A DNA stretch of 64,000 nt from Azospirillum sp. 47_25 (GCA_001917125.1 MNTU01000017.1:79911-143910); one strand, 5' to 3'. Counted from the first letter of the stretch, positions 16,343 to 26,747 are shown. The notes: a model not told the origin generated them from the sequence alone. Numbers and translations: made by a program.

Positions 16343-17146
16343 ATGACTCTTCCTACATTTACACTGCGCCAGATGGTAGAAGCCGGCGTTCACTTCGGTC
16401 ACCACGCCCGTCGTTGGAATCCGAGCATGGCTCCGTATATTTACGGCAAAAAAGACAACATTCACATTATCGACCTGCAGAAAACTTATCCGATGCTGTA
16501 CACTGCTTTGAATGCAGCGCGCGAAGTTGCTGCCCAGGGCGGTAAAATTCTGTTTGTCGGCACCAAAAGACAAGCTCAGGACCTGATCAAGGAAAATGCC
16601 GAACGCTGCGGCCAGTATTATGTAAATCACCGTTGGTTAGGCGGTATGCTGACTAACTGGAAAACCGTTTACAAATCAATTTCCCGTCTCGTTAAACTGA
16701 ATGAGATGTTTGAGAAAAACGCATTTGACGGTTACACCAAAAAAGAAATGCAGAACATCAAAAAAGAACAGGAAAAATTAAATAAGGAACTGGGCGGCAT
16801 CATGAACATGGGCGGCCAGCCGGATATGCTGTTCGTTATTGATACGCCGAAAGAAGACCTGGCCATCAAAGAAGCCAAAAAACTGGGTATCCCGGTTATC
16901 GGCATCTGCGATACCAACGCTAACCCCAATGAAGTTGACTTCCCGGTTCCGGGCAACGATGACGCTATCCGCGCTATTCAATTCTACTGCGAATTAGTGT
17001 CTTCCGCCGTTTTGGACGGTATGCAGGCTGAAATTGCAGCTCAGGGCGTTAAAGTCGAAGAAGCTGTTGAAAATATTGAAGCCAAACCGGCTAAAAAAAG
17101 AACTGCCAAAAAAGCTAAAGAGGAAGTTGAAGCCGTAGCCGAATAA
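16343..17146 (+). CDS. rpsB: 30S ribosomal protein S2
   Basis: A 267-residue ribosomal protein S2. It has the conserved M-V-E-A-G-V-H-F-G-H motif near the N-terminus, W-N-P-x-M-A-P-Y-I-Y-G, H-R-W-L-G-G-M-L-T-N-W and I-G-I-C-D-T-N-A-N-P. A Lys/Ala-rich C-terminal tail (K-P-A-K-K-R-T-A-K-K) is typical of alphaproteobacterial S2. An AAAAAGGA site precedes the ATG. It forms the classical rpsB-tsf unit with the next gene, 97 bases downstream. Confidence 0.97.
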   Translation: MTLPTFTLRQMVEAGVHFGHHARRWNPSMAPYIYGKKDNIHIIDLQKTYPMLYTALNAAREVAAQGGKILFVGTKRQAQDLIKENAERCGQYYVNHRWLGGMLTNWKTVYKSISRLVKLNEMFEKNAFDGYTKKEMQNIKKEQEKLNKELGGIMNMGGQPDMLFVIDTPKEDLAIKEAKKLGIPVIGICDTNANPNEVDFPVPGNDDAIRAIQFYCELVSSAVLDGMQAEIAAQGVKVEEAVENIEAKPAKKRTAKKAKEEVEAVAE

Positions 17147-17243
17147 TTTTTTTAGCTTAGCTTCAAGCAAACTTTCGCGGCGGTACTTTATTCGTAAAGA
17201 TATCGCCGCATTGGTTTAAAAATTTCACAAGAGGAAAAATTAA

Positions 17244-18170
17244 ATGACAAATGTTACTGCCGCTATGGTCAAAGAACTGAGAGAAACAACAAGTGCCGGC
17301 ATGCTGGACTGCAAAAAAGCCCTGACCGAAACTAACGGGGATATGGAACAGGCCATTGACTGGCTGCGCAAAAAAGGTTTGGCCAGCGCAGCTAAAAAAG
17401 CCAGCCGTATCGCTGCCGAAGGCTTGGTTGCCGTTGCGGTTGACGGAAACAAGGGCGCGGTTGTCGAAGTAAACTCCGAAACCGACTTTGTTGCCAAAAA
17501 CGAAATCTTTCAGGAATATGTTGAAGATGCCGCTCAGGTTGCTTTGATGTATAAAGGCGAAGTCTGCGACATGAAAACTTTCCAGTGCCCGAAAGTTCAC
17601 AAGTCTTTTGAAGAACGTCTGACCGACATGATTGCCAAAATCGGTGAAAATATGAATCTGCGCCGCGCTAAAATGATTGAAGTCAAAGACGGCGTCGTTG
17701 CATCTTATATTCACAATGCGGCTCGTCCGAATGTCGGCAAAATCGGTGTTCTGGTTGCGTTGGAATCAACCGGCGACAAAACCAAACTGGCCGAACTGGG
17801 CAAACATATTGCCATGCATGTTGCCGCTTCCGCTCCGCAATTTCTGGATATTGCCAGTGTTGATCCGGCAGCGGTTGAACATGAAAAATCAATCTTTGCC
17901 GAACAGGCCAAAGCTTCCGGCAAACCGGCAAACATCATTGAAAAAATGGTTGAAGGCCGCGTTAAAAAATATTATGATGAAGTTGTTCTGGAAGAACAGG
18001 CTTATATTATGGATCCGGACAAGAAAGTTAAAGACGTTATTGCCGAAGCCGCCAAAGAGCTTGGCACAGACATCAAACTGAAAGAATTTGTCTGCTTCCG
18101 TTTGGGTGAAGGCCTGCAGAAAAAAGAAGAAGATTTTGCCGCCGAGGTTGCTGCTCAGCTGAGCAAATAA
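17244..18170 (+). CDS. tsf: elongation factor Ts
   Basis: A 308-residue guanine nucleotide exchange factor for EF-Tu. The N-terminal UBA-like domain contains L-R-E-T-T-S-A-G-M-L-D-C-K-K-A-L, and the core starts with the EF-Ts signature S-E-T-D-F-V-A-K-N. The usual alphaproteobacterial followers pyrH and frr are absent; the gene ends at a strong terminator facing dnaJ. Confidence 0.97.
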   Translation: MTNVTAAMVKELRETTSAGMLDCKKALTETNGDMEQAIDWLRKKGLASAAKKASRIAAEGLVAVAVDGNKGAVVEVNSETDFVAKNEIFQEYVEDAAQVALMYKGEVCDMKTFQCPKVHKSFEERLTDMIAKIGENMNLRRAKMIEVKDGVVASYIHNAARPNVGKIGVLVALESTGDKTKLAELGKHIAMHVAASAPQFLDIASVDPAAVEHEKSIFAEQAKASGKPANIIEKMVEGRVKKYYDEVVLEEQAYIMDPDKKVKDVIAEAAKELGTDIKLKEFVCFRLGEGLQKKEEDFAAEVAAQLSK

Positions 18171-18190
18171 TCTTTGTAATTGCTAAAAAA

Positions 18191-18216
18191 AACCGTCCGG
18201 AAGGGCGGTTTTTTTG
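18191..18216 (+). terminator. terminator of rpsB-tsf
   Basis: AACCGTCC-GGAA-GGGCGGTT stem (one mismatch/wobble) followed by T7. Confidence 0.85.
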
Positions 18217-18228
18217 TTTATTAAATAT

Positions 18229-18254
18229 CTAAACCCCGGATTGCCGGGGTTTGA
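18229..18254 (-). terminator. probable terminator of dnaJ
   Basis: AAACCCCGG / CCGGGGTTT perfect stem between convergent tsf and dnaJ; the minus-strand T-tract is weak. Confidence 0.5.
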
Positions 18255-18264
18255 GGATTAAAAA

Positions 18265-19419
18265 TCAGGCGACGGATTTAAACAGGTCTTTAATCCGGTC
18301 AAGAAAACCTTTGGATTCCGGCTGGCAGCTATCGTCTTTGCTGATGGCGCGGAATTCTTCCAGCAGTTCCTTTTGGCGGGCTGACAGATTAACCGGCGTC
18401 TCAACCCGGAATTTGACAAACAAATCGCCGCGGCGTTTGGAGCGCAGGATTGTCATTCCTTCGTCCTGAATTTTAATCTGCTGGTCAGACTGGGTACCGG
18501 CTTTGATTTCAAGTTCGATTTTTTCACCGTCGATACTCGGAATCTCTATTTTTCCGCCCAGGGCGGCACAAGCCATAGAAACCGGAACCCGGGTATAAAG
18601 ATTGGCTCCTTCGCGGCTGTAGAGTTTATGCGGTTTTACGGTAATAAAGACATACAAATCGCCGTTTTGTCCGCCATGAAGTCCCGGCTCTCCTTCCCCG
18701 GCAATTCGCATCCGGGTATCACTTTCCACGCCGGCGGGAATTTTGACTTTCAAAACCTTTTCTTTATGCAGGACACCCTCGCCGCCGCATTTTTTGCATT
18801 TGTCTTTAACTATCCGACCGCGGCCTTTGCAATTCGGGCAGGTCTGTTCAACAATAAAAAAGCCGCCCTGGCGCATCTGCACTTTGCCATGGCCGTGGCA
18901 AGTCGGGCATACCGGCGGTTCTTTGCCGTCTGCCGTACCGAAACCGCGGCAGTCTTCGCAAACAACCGACGAAGGGATGGAAATCTCTTTTTCGACGCCG
19001 CTGAAAGCTTCTTCCAGCGTGATTTCCAGATTATAGCGGACATCCGCCCCGTGCCGGGCATAAGACCCACTGCTGCCGCGCTGCTGACCGCCGCCCATAA
19101 ATTCGGAAAAAATATCAGAGAAAATATCGGAGAAACCGCCGCTGCCGAAATTAAACTCAAAGCCGCCGAACGGATTGCCGCCGCCCATGCCGGAGGCAAA
19201 AGCCTGATGCCCGTACCGGTCATAAGCCGCACGTTTCTGCTCGTCTTTCAAAACATCATAAGCTTCATTAATTTCCTTGAATTTGGCTTCAGCTTCCTTA
19301 TTGCCCGGGTTCCGGTCAGGATGATATTTCATGGCCAGGCGGCGATATGATTTTTTAATTTCATCGCCGTTGGCGTCACGGCTGACTTCCAGTAATTCGT
19401 AATAGTCTTTTTCGGTCAT
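18265..19419 (-). CDS. dnaJ: chaperone DnaJ (Hsp40)
   Basis: A 384-residue type-I Hsp40 co-chaperone that delivers substrates to DnaK and stimulates its ATPase. The J domain (1-70) contains Y-H-P-D-R-N. A G/F-rich linker (about 75-115, with [10 protein letters not shown]) follows. The zinc domain has four C-x-x-C-x-G-x-G repeats ([32 protein letters not shown]), then the C-terminal substrate-binding domains. It is separated from dnaK (24178) by two genes and has its own promoter at 19473-19501, unlike the common dnaK-dnaJ operon. Confidence 0.97.
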   Translation of the reverse strand: MTEKDYYELLEVSRDANGDEIKKSYRRLAMKYHPDRNPGNKEAEAKFKEINEAYDVLKDEQKRAAYDRYGHQAFASGMGGGNPFGGFEFNFGSGGFSDIFSDIFSEFMGGGQQRGSSGSYARHGADVRYNLEITLEEAFSGVEKEISIPSSVVCEDCRGFGTADGKEPPVCPTCHGHGKVQMRQGGFFIVEQTCPNCKGRGRIVKDKCKKCGGEGVLHKEKVLKVKIPAGVESDTRMRIAGEGEPGLHGGQNGDLYVFITVKPHKLYSREGANLYTRVPVSMACAALGGKIEIPSIDGEKIELEIKAGTQSDQQIKIQDEGMTILRSKRRGDLFVKFRVETPVNLSARQKELLEEFRAISKDDSCQPESKGFLDRIKDLFKSVA

Positions 19420-19472
19420 TTTTCTTCTGCCGTTTTTTTTGTGAACGTAATGTTTTTTACTTATTTAGAGGC

Positions 19473-19501
19473 TTTATAAAGAAAAAGCAAGCCTTTGACA
19501 A
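19473..19501 (-). promoter_or_regulatory. sigma70-type promoter of dnaJ
   Basis: Minus strand: TTGTCA (19496-19501), 17-bp spacer, TATAAA (19473-19478). No match to the RpoH motif seen at dnaK. Confidence 0.65.
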
Positions 19502-19628
19502 GCCAGTAAATAAAAATTAAACATTTTTCCCTACAATTACAATATGTTTCACCTGTTTTAGACAAAATTATATTGCAAAGAGACAAAAAATGTGTTATTT
19601 TTTTATAAAATAACCTTTCGGGAGAAAA

Positions 19629-22439
19629 ATGATGGCTGAGAACAAAACATCCAAGAACATGGAAATATTTGCCAAATATCTGGAAGACAATCAGGAGGTT
19701 GCTCAGAGATATGCGGCAATGACCCCGGCAGAAAAGAAAGAATTTGAAGAAAACTTTTTTAAACAGGCACGCGTTGAACGCTTAAATCAGCTTAACCGCG
19801 GACGCAATTCCGACGAATGGCAGCTGACGCTTGACAATATCAACATGAACGTTTTGACGGCCATGAACAAAGCACCGGCCAATCTGGCAAAAATGCCGCC
19901 GCAGAAACGCCGGGACACCATAGATACGATTTTAGACAGCTTTACTCCCGAAGAAAACAGCCAGTTTCTCACGCTCAGCAATCAGGCCAAAAAACAGCTT
20001 TTGGAAAACTTTCCGCCCAAAAAACTGGTTGCCACGGCACAAAAACTGGAAGAACTTATCAGCCAGACCGATAATGCCGCTACCAAGCAGGCTCTGACTT
20101 CTCAATTTAATATGGTCAATGAAGAAATTGCTCTGACCATCAATGAAATAGCTTCAGGCAAAATCGTTATAGACCAGACCAACATTGCCGACGTTTATGA
20201 CGGTGTCAATCTCATGCTTGATTATGCCGATAAAAAGGCACCCAACGGCCAGCCGACACCTCTTACCGCCGGAATCCGCAGAGATATTCTGGAACCGCAA
20301 ATCGCCATTTATGACGAGGCTCACGGCCTGAAAGACTTAACACCGGCAGATTTAGCCAAAGTCGAGCTGAATTACAAAAAAGCATCAAAAATGGCGGATA
20401 AACTGCCGTTAGACCCCAATATCGCCACCGTATTGGGCAATTTGGAATTTATGGATGCCGACGGCAAACCGGAAAAAGACCAAAAAGCCCAGCAGGCTCT
20501 GCTGGTTGAAACAATCAAAGCCGAAGCCGCCCGTAATTTGGCGGGCAGCAAAGCCGACATCACCGAAGACATGGTCAGCGCCGAAGTTGCCAAAGTGGCC
20601 GCCACGCGCATCGGCGCCTTGGTTATGGGCAGCGAATTTGCCATGGCGCAAAATCAGGCTCAGGCACAGGCTGCGTTAACCGGACTGCTGAACGGTCAGA
20701 AATATCAGGTTTCCAACAGCGGTTTTATCGGCTATAACGCCGAATATACCAACAGCTCAATGGGCTATATGGATCGTTTGGCTAAGAAAATCGGCAATAC
20801 CGCTCCGGTTTTGGGACAGATGTATAAACGGGTGAAAAAATTTGATAAGGCCTGTATCGAGCGTTTTGACCCGGCCTATTCCCAGACGAAAAAATTAACC
20901 AAAGTTATGCGCAGCAACTGTTTGCGCTCGGCACCGATGGCAGCGTTGGGTATGACGCTGACCCATGTTCAGCCTTACGGCGCCATGGTGATGGCCGGCG
21001 TTTGTGCCGGCTATGCGGCAGTCCGCCTGATCAAAAGTTACAGAAAAGCCAGCAAAGAGGCTAAAGCCCGGGGTGAAAAATTCGGCTTTATGGGCTTTAT
21101 GAAGAAACACGGCATCGACGTTGCCATTACCGCCATTTCCGCAACCGGAACGGCTTTGGGCATGCCTTGGCTGGGCAAAGCGGCAATGGGACTGAATGCC
21201 GGACGCACCGCCGTGAAAACCTTTATGGAAAAGCGCAAGGAAGGCGACAAATTCTGGAAAGCGGCAGGGAAAGCCGCCGCGGCCGCTTCGGTAACCGCGG
21301 TTACGACTTACGCCGCCGCCTCGATTACCAGCCACGCTTTGCAGGCGACCGGGTTCGGTTCTTGGCTGGATAACCAGTTCGGCCGCACTATTGAAACCGG
21401 CGAATGGGTACAGGATAAGGAAGCGCATAAATCTTTCAGTTACAGCGAGAAAGACATTCAAAGCGCCGAAAAATTCAACGAAACGCCCAGCCGCCATTTT
21501 GAATATGTCGGCAAAGGACATACCGTTGCTGATTACAACAATCCGGACAATTACGAAAACCGTGCCTGGTACAGCGAAGAACAGCATGAAGCGGCAACCC
21601 GTTCTATCCGAGAGCAAATGACCAAACAGGGCTGGGAAGAAGGCAGCGAAGAAGTTATGCTGAAAAAACTGGCTTCTTTCACCCGTGAATATGCCAATCC
21701 GGATCATCCGCTCAATGACGGTTCGGGACGCACGGTAGGCGAGGCATTTACCTGCAAGGACGGCAACTATTCGGTTAATCCGCAGCAGCTGCTGGACAAA
21801 GTTCTGGCCGGCGAGCCGATGAACGCCACCGACGGCCGCCTGCTGCATAATCTGCAATTTGCCTCCAGCCCGCAGGGGCATGCCCTGGTTGACGTCGGGA
21901 TTAAACCGGAAGAGCTTTATTCTTACGATACCGGCAAACCGCACGGCGTCATTATTGACGAAAAAGCCGGCAGCGGCCATTGGGAAACCAAAGAAGTGAC
22001 CATTCCTGCCGAACCGGGCGTGTTTGTTCCGGCTATTCCTTATGACGAACAGTATCAGGCGCAGATGCTGAAACTGAACGAACGCGTCGGCGCCCGCGGC
22101 CATTTCTGGGCAACGGTGAACAAAGTAATTGTTCCGCCGCAGGATAAACTTCCTTCTCAGGGTAAAGTTTCGGGCGGAACCGATTTGCCGCCGCAAGACA
22201 AAACACCGGGTCGGACCGTACCGCCGCAGCAAGGTCAGGTTCCGCCGACGACATCACTTGGCGAGCGTCTCGGCAACGGCATTTATGAACCGGTTATCGA
22301 CGGTGTCAATCCGGAAGCATCCAAAGATGCCCTGGCGGTCGAATTCGGGCCGAACTACGAAAACAAGCCCGGCAAAAAACCGGTTAAAGGCATTTTCTCA
22401 AAAATGATCGAACGCTTTAAAGGCGGACACAACAAATAA
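19629..22439 (+). CDS. large unknown protein with central membrane segments and proline-rich tail
   Basis: A 936-residue protein with no family I recognise. Residues 1-390 are mostly helical and charged, with Gln/Lys-rich helices. About 430-475 and 495-570 contain hydrophobic, Ala/Gly-rich helices (for example M-A-A-L-G-M-T-L-T-H and A-A-A-A-S-V-T-A-V-T-T-Y-A-A-A) separated by a basic loop, suggesting membrane insertion. The distal part is acidic and soluble. A Pro/Gln-rich repeat tract at about 835-885 (P-P-Q-D-K twice, P-P-Q-Q-G-Q) precedes a basic end K-M-I-E-R-F-K-G-G. There is no N-terminal signal peptide. SD GGGAG fits the first of two adjacent ATGs. An effector or cell-surface role is possible but unsupported. 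Confidence 0.8.
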   Translation: MMAENKTSKNMEIFAKYLEDNQEVAQRYAAMTPAEKKEFEENFFKQARVERLNQLNRGRNSDEWQLTLDNINMNVLTAMNKAPANLAKMPPQKRRDTIDTILDSFTPEENSQFLTLSNQAKKQLLENFPPKKLVATAQKLEELISQTDNAATKQALTSQFNMVNEEIALTINEIASGKIVIDQTNIADVYDGVNLMLDYADKKAPNGQPTPLTAGIRRDILEPQIAIYDEAHGLKDLTPADLAKVELNYKKASKMADKLPLDPNIATVLGNLEFMDADGKPEKDQKAQQALLVETIKAEAARNLAGSKADITEDMVSAEVAKVAATRIGALVMGSEFAMAQNQAQAQAALTGLLNGQKYQVSNSGFIGYNAEYTNSSMGYMDRLAKKIGNTAPVLGQMYKRVKKFDKACIERFDPAYSQTKKLTKVMRSNCLRSAPMAALGMTLTHVQPYGAMVMAGVCAGYAAVRLIKSYRKASKEAKARGEKFGFMGFMKKHGIDVAITAISATGTALGMPWLGKAAMGLNAGRTAVKTFMEKRKEGDKFWKAAGKAAAAASVTAVTTYAAASITSHALQATGFGSWLDNQFGRTIETGEWVQDKEAHKSFSYSEKDIQSAEKFNETPSRHFEYVGKGHTVADYNNPDNYENRAWYSEEQHEAATRSIREQMTKQGWEEGSEEVMLKKLASFTREYANPDHPLNDGSGRTVGEAFTCKDGNYSVNPQQLLDKVLAGEPMNATDGRLLHNLQFASSPQGHALVDVGIKPEELYSYDTGKPHGVIIDEKAGSGHWETKEVTIPAEPGVFVPAIPYDEQYQAQMLKLNERVGARGHFWATVNKVIVPPQDKLPSQGKVSGGTDLPPQDKTPGRTVPPQQGQVPPTTSLGERLGNGIYEPVIDGVNPEASKDALAVEFGPNYENKPGKKPVKGIFSKMIERFKGGHNK

Positions 22440-22444
22440 AGAAA

Positions 22445-22474
22445 AAACCGGAGGTTCTGTCTCCGGTTTTTTTT
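22445..22474 (+). terminator. terminator after the 936-residue gene
   Basis: AACCGGAG / CTCCGGTT stem followed by T8. Confidence 0.9.
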
Positions 22475-22547
22475 GCGTTTTAACCAAACATAAACTACAA
22501 TGGCCTTATATTAAAAAAATAATCTGTTTTTTAATAAAGGGTATGGC

Positions 22548-24047
22548 ATGCTGAGCTTAAAACATCTTCCGGTCAGTTCTTTTAATGAAAATCTGGCTTA
22601 TCTGCACAAAGACTGTGTCGCTTACAAAGTGGATGACATCAATGCCCTGACAAAAATAGAAATTCACGGAGGGGTTAAAACCGTTTATGCCTTTTTGCAG
22701 GTGGTTGACGACGCCAAGCTGGTCAAACCGACCGAGATTGCCCTGAATAACGAGGCTTTTGAACAAATCAACCTGCCGGAGGGTGCCAATATCTCCATTT
22801 CGCTGTCAACTCCGCCGCCGAGCCTGGCTTCGGTCAAACGTAAAATTGCCGGCAATATTTTAAGCTCCGGCGAATACAGTTCAATCATCAACGATATTAC
22901 CGCACGGCGCTATTCCAATATGGACATCGCTTCTTTTCTGGTAGCCAGCGGCTCGTTCATGAGTGCGCCGGAAGTTTTGGCTCTGACGGAAGCTCTGGTC
23001 GGCGACAACGTCTTTCACTGGGACAATGAGGGAATTGTGGTTGACCACCATTGTCTGGGCGGAGTCCCCGGCAACAAAACCGATATTATCATTACGGCGA
23101 TTGTCGGCGCTTACGGTCTGCCGATGCCCAAAACATCCGCCCGTTCGCTGACCTCCTGTGCCGGCGTGGCCGACACGATGAGCGTGCTGGCCAACGTTGA
23201 TCTGGACGACCGGACTTTTCGCAGCCTGGTGAAAGAAAACCGGGCGGCAATCGCCTGTTATGACGGATTGAACATCGCCGAAGCCAGCAAGCTGATTTCT
23301 TCGGTTGAGCGGCAAATCGGCCTGATTCAGCAGGAGCATATCGCTTCCTCGATTTTGGCAATCAAGCTGGCAGCCGGTGTGACCCACCTGCTGATTGACA
23401 TTCCGGTCGGCCCGAAATCACGCATTAAGAGCACCAATGAAGCCATGCGCCTGCGGAAACTGATTGAATATGTGGGCGATATGCTGTCAATGGAAATTGA
23501 CGTGGTGATTACCGACGGCAGCGAGCCGATCGGCAATGGCGTCGGGGCGGTGCTGGAAGCGCGGGACGTAATGAAAGTTCTGCGCAACAAAGAAGACGCG
23601 CCGCAGGATTTGCTGGAAAAATCTCTTTTTCTGGCCGGGCGCCTGCTGGAATTTGACCCTAAACTGCGCGGCGGACAAGGATATCACGTTGCCAAAGAGA
23701 TTCTGACTTCCGGCCGCGCGCTGGAAGTGATGAACCGGATTATTCATGCTCAAGGAAAAGCTCCGCAGCCGCAGCTCGGACATCTGACCCGGGACATCAT
23801 CTCCAACGTAAGCGGCGTGGTGGAAGCAATTGACAATTCCCGCATCAACAAAATCGGCGTTTGGGCCGGTGCCGGGCAATATCCGGGGGCCGGGCTGGAT
23901 TTGCTCAAAAAAGTGGGCGATCCGGTGGAACAGGGTGAAACCCTTTACCGCATTCATTCCTGCAACTCAACCGATTTTGCTTTTGCCAACTCGGTAGTGG
24001 ACGGTTATACCGGCTACGAAATTTCCGGCCGGCAGAGCAATTATTAA
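22548..24047 (+). CDS. thymidine/AMP phosphorylase family protein (DeoA-like)
   Basis: A 499-residue nucleoside phosphorylase of the branch that includes archaeal AMP phosphorylase and bacterial long-form thymidine phosphorylases. The extra N-terminal ~85 residues distinguish it from classical ~440-residue DeoA. Core motifs include the phosphate-binding region with V-D-H-H-C-L-G-G-V-P-G-N-K-T-D, then T-S-C-A-G-V-A-D-T-M and the helix A-G-R-L-L-E-F. It would split thymidine or a nucleoside monophosphate with phosphate to base and (deoxy)ribose phosphate. The substrate (thymidine or AMP) cannot be decided from sequence alone. Single-gene unit between a terminator and dnaK. Confidence 0.85.
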   Translation: MLSLKHLPVSSFNENLAYLHKDCVAYKVDDINALTKIEIHGGVKTVYAFLQVVDDAKLVKPTEIALNNEAFEQINLPEGANISISLSTPPPSLASVKRKIAGNILSSGEYSSIINDITARRYSNMDIASFLVASGSFMSAPEVLALTEALVGDNVFHWDNEGIVVDHHCLGGVPGNKTDIIITAIVGAYGLPMPKTSARSLTSCAGVADTMSVLANVDLDDRTFRSLVKENRAAIACYDGLNIAEASKLISSVERQIGLIQQEHIASSILAIKLAAGVTHLLIDIPVGPKSRIKSTNEAMRLRKLIEYVGDMLSMEIDVVITDGSEPIGNGVGAVLEARDVMKVLRNKEDAPQDLLEKSLFLAGRLLEFDPKLRGGQGYHVAKEILTSGRALEVMNRIIHAQGKAPQPQLGHLTRDIISNVSGVVEAIDNSRINKIGVWAGAGQYPGAGLDLLKKVGDPVEQGETLYRIHSCNSTDFAFANSVVDGYTGYEISGRQSNY

Positions 24048-24093
24048 GCTCTTTTTCCGAGGGTAAAAATTTTTCAAAAAAGTTATTTCAAGT

Positions 24094-24125
24094 CTTGCTT
24101 ATGTGAAGACGGCTTCCTATATAAG
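24094..24125 (+). promoter_or_regulatory. RpoH (sigma32)-type heat-shock promoter of dnaK
   Basis: CTTG (24094-24097), 18 bases, then CCTATATAAG (24116-24125). This matches the alphaproteobacterial RpoH consensus, roughly CTTG-N17/18-CYTATNTNNG, and leaves a leader of about 45 bases. Confidence 0.7.
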
Positions 24126-24177
24126 TTGTTAGAAAGATTTTGAGAAAGTTTTTTATACAACAATAAGGATGAAAAAT

Positions 24178-26091
24178 ATGAGCAATAAAGTAATTGGTAT
24201 TGACTTAGGTACGACCAACTCCTGCTTTGCAGTGATGGAAGGCGGCGAAGCCAAGGTTCTTGAAAACTCTGAAGGCGCCCGCACCACGCCGTCCATGGTC
24301 GCGTTTACCGATACCGAACGTTTGGTCGGCTTTCCGGCAAAACGTCAGGCTGTTACCAACCCGGAAAACACCCTGTTTGCAATTAAGCGTTTGATCGGCC
24401 GCCGGTTTAATTCTCCCGAAGTCGAAAAAGACAAGAAGCTTGTTCCGTTTAAAATCGTTGAAGGCGACAACGGCGATGCCTGGGTTGAAGTCAAAGGCCA
24501 GAAATATGCTCCGTCACAGATTTCCGCAATCGTTCTGCAGAAAATCAAGGAATATGCCGAAAGTTATTTAGGCGAAAAGATTGAAAAAGCTGTTATTACC
24601 GTTCCGGCTTACTTTAACGACTCTCAGCGGCAGGCCACCAAAGACGCCGGTAAAATTGCCGGTCTTGATGTTCTGCGTATCATCAACGAACCGACGGCGG
24701 CAGCTTTGGCTTACGGCATGGATAAAAAAGCCAACGGAACAATTGCCGTTTATGACCTGGGCGGCGGTACGTTCGATATTTCCATTTTGGAAATCGGCGA
24801 CGGCGTGTTTGAAGTTAAATCTACCAACGGCGATACTTTCCTCGGCGGTGAAGACTTTGACCAGCGCCTGGTCAGCTATCTGACAGACGAATTCAAGAAA
24901 GAATCCGGCATTGATTTGAAAAATGACCGCCTGGCTTTGCAACGTCTGAAAGAAGCTGCCGAAAAAGCCAAGATTGAACTTTCTTCAACCACCCAGACCG
25001 AAATCAACCTGCCGTTCATTACCGCAGACGCAACCGGGCCAAAACACCTGAACATCAAACTGACCCGCGCAAAATTAGAATCTTTGGTTGAAGACCTGAT
25101 TGACCGCACGGTTGCCCCCTGCCAGAAAGCTTTGGCCGATGCCGGACTGAAAGCCAACGAAATCAGCGAAGTTATTCTGGTCGGCGGTATGACTCGTATG
25201 CCGAAAGTTCAGGAAAAAGTTAAGGAAATCTTCGGCAAAGAGCCGCATAAAGGCGTTAACCCGGATGAGGTTGTTGCCGTCGGCGCGGCTATTCAGGGCG
25301 GCGTATTGATGGGTGATGTCAAAGACGTTCTGCTGCTGGACGTTACCCCGTTGTCTTTGGGTATTGAAACTCTGGGCGGCGTGTTCACCCGCTTGATTGA
25401 CCGCAACACCACCATTCCGACCCGCAAATCGCAGGTCTTCTCTACGGCGGAAGACGGTCAGACCGCGGTTACCATTCGCGTCTTCCAAGGCGAGCGCGAA
25501 ATGGCTGCCGACAACAAACTGCTCGGCCAGTTTGATTTGGTCGGTATTCCACCGGCACCGCGCGGCATGCCGCAGATTGAAGTTACGTTTGACATTGATG
25601 CCAACGGTATCGTAAACGTTTCCGCCAAAGACAAAGCCACCAACAAAGAACAGGCCATCCGTATTCAGGCCAGCGGCGGTTTGTCTGACGCCGATATCGA
25701 AAAGATGGTTAAAGATGCCGAGGCCAACGCTCAAGCCGATAAGCAGAAAAAAGAGCTGGTCGAAGCCAAGAATCAGGCCGAAGGTTTGGTTCACGCCACC
25801 GAAAAAACATTAAAAGAACACGGCGACAAGATTTCTGCGGCTGACAAAACGAAGATTGAAGATGAAATCAAAGCTCTGAAGACCGCGATTGAAGCTGACG
25901 ATTTGTCGGTTATCAAAGAAAAGACCGAAAGCTTAATGCAGGCTTCCCTGAAACTGGGCGAAGCCATGTATAAGCAGCCGGAGGCCGGAACCGGCGCTGC
26001 CGGAACGGAAGCCGGTGCCGATGCAGGTCAGGCTCAGTCCGGCAACGGCGATGAGAAAGTCGTTGATGCTGATTTTGAAGAAGTTAAATAA
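24178..26091 (+). CDS. dnaK: chaperone DnaK (Hsp70)
   Basis: A 637-residue ATP-dependent chaperone. The nucleotide-binding domain starts with [10 protein letters not shown] and has [10 protein letters not shown] and the second phosphate loop V-G-G-M-T-R-M-P. The substrate-binding domain follows the linker [13 protein letters not shown]. The acidic C-terminal tail ends D-F-E-E-V-K, close to the usual E-E-V-D/K end. The start is placed at 24178 rather than 24169 because AAGGA sits 8 bases upstream of it and only about 1 base from the earlier ATG. Heat-shock regulation is indicated by the upstream promoter; grpE and dnaJ are not adjacent. Confidence 0.98.
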   Translation: MSNKVIGIDLGTTNSCFAVMEGGEAKVLENSEGARTTPSMVAFTDTERLVGFPAKRQAVTNPENTLFAIKRLIGRRFNSPEVEKDKKLVPFKIVEGDNGDAWVEVKGQKYAPSQISAIVLQKIKEYAESYLGEKIEKAVITVPAYFNDSQRQATKDAGKIAGLDVLRIINEPTAAALAYGMDKKANGTIAVYDLGGGTFDISILEIGDGVFEVKSTNGDTFLGGEDFDQRLVSYLTDEFKKESGIDLKNDRLALQRLKEAAEKAKIELSSTTQTEINLPFITADATGPKHLNIKLTRAKLESLVEDLIDRTVAPCQKALADAGLKANEISEVILVGGMTRMPKVQEKVKEIFGKEPHKGVNPDEVVAVGAAIQGGVLMGDVKDVLLLDVTPLSLGIETLGGVFTRLIDRNTTIPTRKSQVFSTAEDGQTAVTIRVFQGEREMAADNKLLGQFDLVGIPPAPRGMPQIEVTFDIDANGIVNVSAKDKATNKEQAIRIQASGGLSDADIEKMVKDAEANAQADKQKKELVEAKNQAEGLVHATEKTLKEHGDKISAADKTKIEDEIKALKTAIEADDLSVIKEKTESLMQASLKLGEAMYKQPEAGTGAAGTEAGADAGQAQSGNGDEKVVDADFEEVK

Positions 26092-26110
26092 TCCTTAGTT
26101 TAACTGCAAA

Positions 26111-26138
26111 AAAACCACCCTTAATCGGGTGGTTTTTT
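26111..26138 (+). terminator. terminator of dnaK
   Basis: AAAACCACCC / GGGTGGTTTT stem with T-run. Confidence 0.9.
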
Positions 26139-26243
26139 GTTTTTAAATACTTCTGAGAGGTAAAAGTGAGTGTTTTATTTAATAGACAAGATATTCCCGA
26201 TAAGTTATGCTGGCATGGAGGAATGTTTAAGATAAGAGGGAAA

Positions 26244-26747
26244 ATGACAAGCTTATACCGGGTTGTTTGCGGCATATCGCAGGAAAAAAACGAAATTTAT
26301 GCGGCAATTCACAAAGCGGAAAAAGGTCTGCATCAGAATATGTTTTGGAGTTTGCAGATGGAACATCCCGAAGTTAAGGATATGCGGCAAATCGGCGGTT
26401 CAATGTATTTGGATGATCTGGATTCAGGCCCGCGTTTTACCATTGCGGCAGAGGTTCTCAAAAATTCCGCAACAGATTTGAAAGCCCTGCTGACAGACAA
26501 AGTTTTGCAGGTTTTTGCTCAAATGAAAGCTCAAGGCAAAGACTCATCTTTGCAGATGTATCTGACTGATGTTGAGCACTATGCCAAACTTGACCCCTCT
26601 TCGGCAATTGCGGCCCGGGTCAGCCAAGAAGCAAAGGAAGAACTTGAGCGACGACGGCGCAAAGAGGAACGGGTAATGCTGGAACGCCATGCGGAAGCAA
26701 CGCTGCCGGCATGGAAACGTTTTCAAAGCCGTTACAGCGGCGATTAG
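26244..26747 (+). CDS. small soluble unknown protein
   Basis: A 167-residue protein with no recognised family. It starts M-T-S-L-Y-R-V-V-C-G-I and ends in a long, highly charged helix (about 130-155, E-E-L-E-R-R-R-R-K-E-E-R) that probably forms a coiled coil. No signal peptide or membrane helix. The start is uncertain: GAGGG supports ATG 26244, while a GTG at 26166 with GAGAGG upstream would add 26 residues. Its 3' end is 2 bases from the convergent tsaB stop. Confidence 0.6.
   Translation: MTSLYRVVCGISQEKNEIYAAIHKAEKGLHQNMFWSLQMEHPEVKDMRQIGGSMYLDDLDSGPRFTIAAEVLKNSATDLKALLTDKVLQVFAQMKAQGKDSSLQMYLTDVEHYAKLDPSSAIAARVSQEAKEELERRRRKEERVMLERHAEATLPAWKRFQSRYSGD

Noticed and set aside
20895-22232. 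445-codon minus-strand ORF
   Set aside because: Antisense to the 936-residue gene, with no ribosome site and no protein-like pattern.
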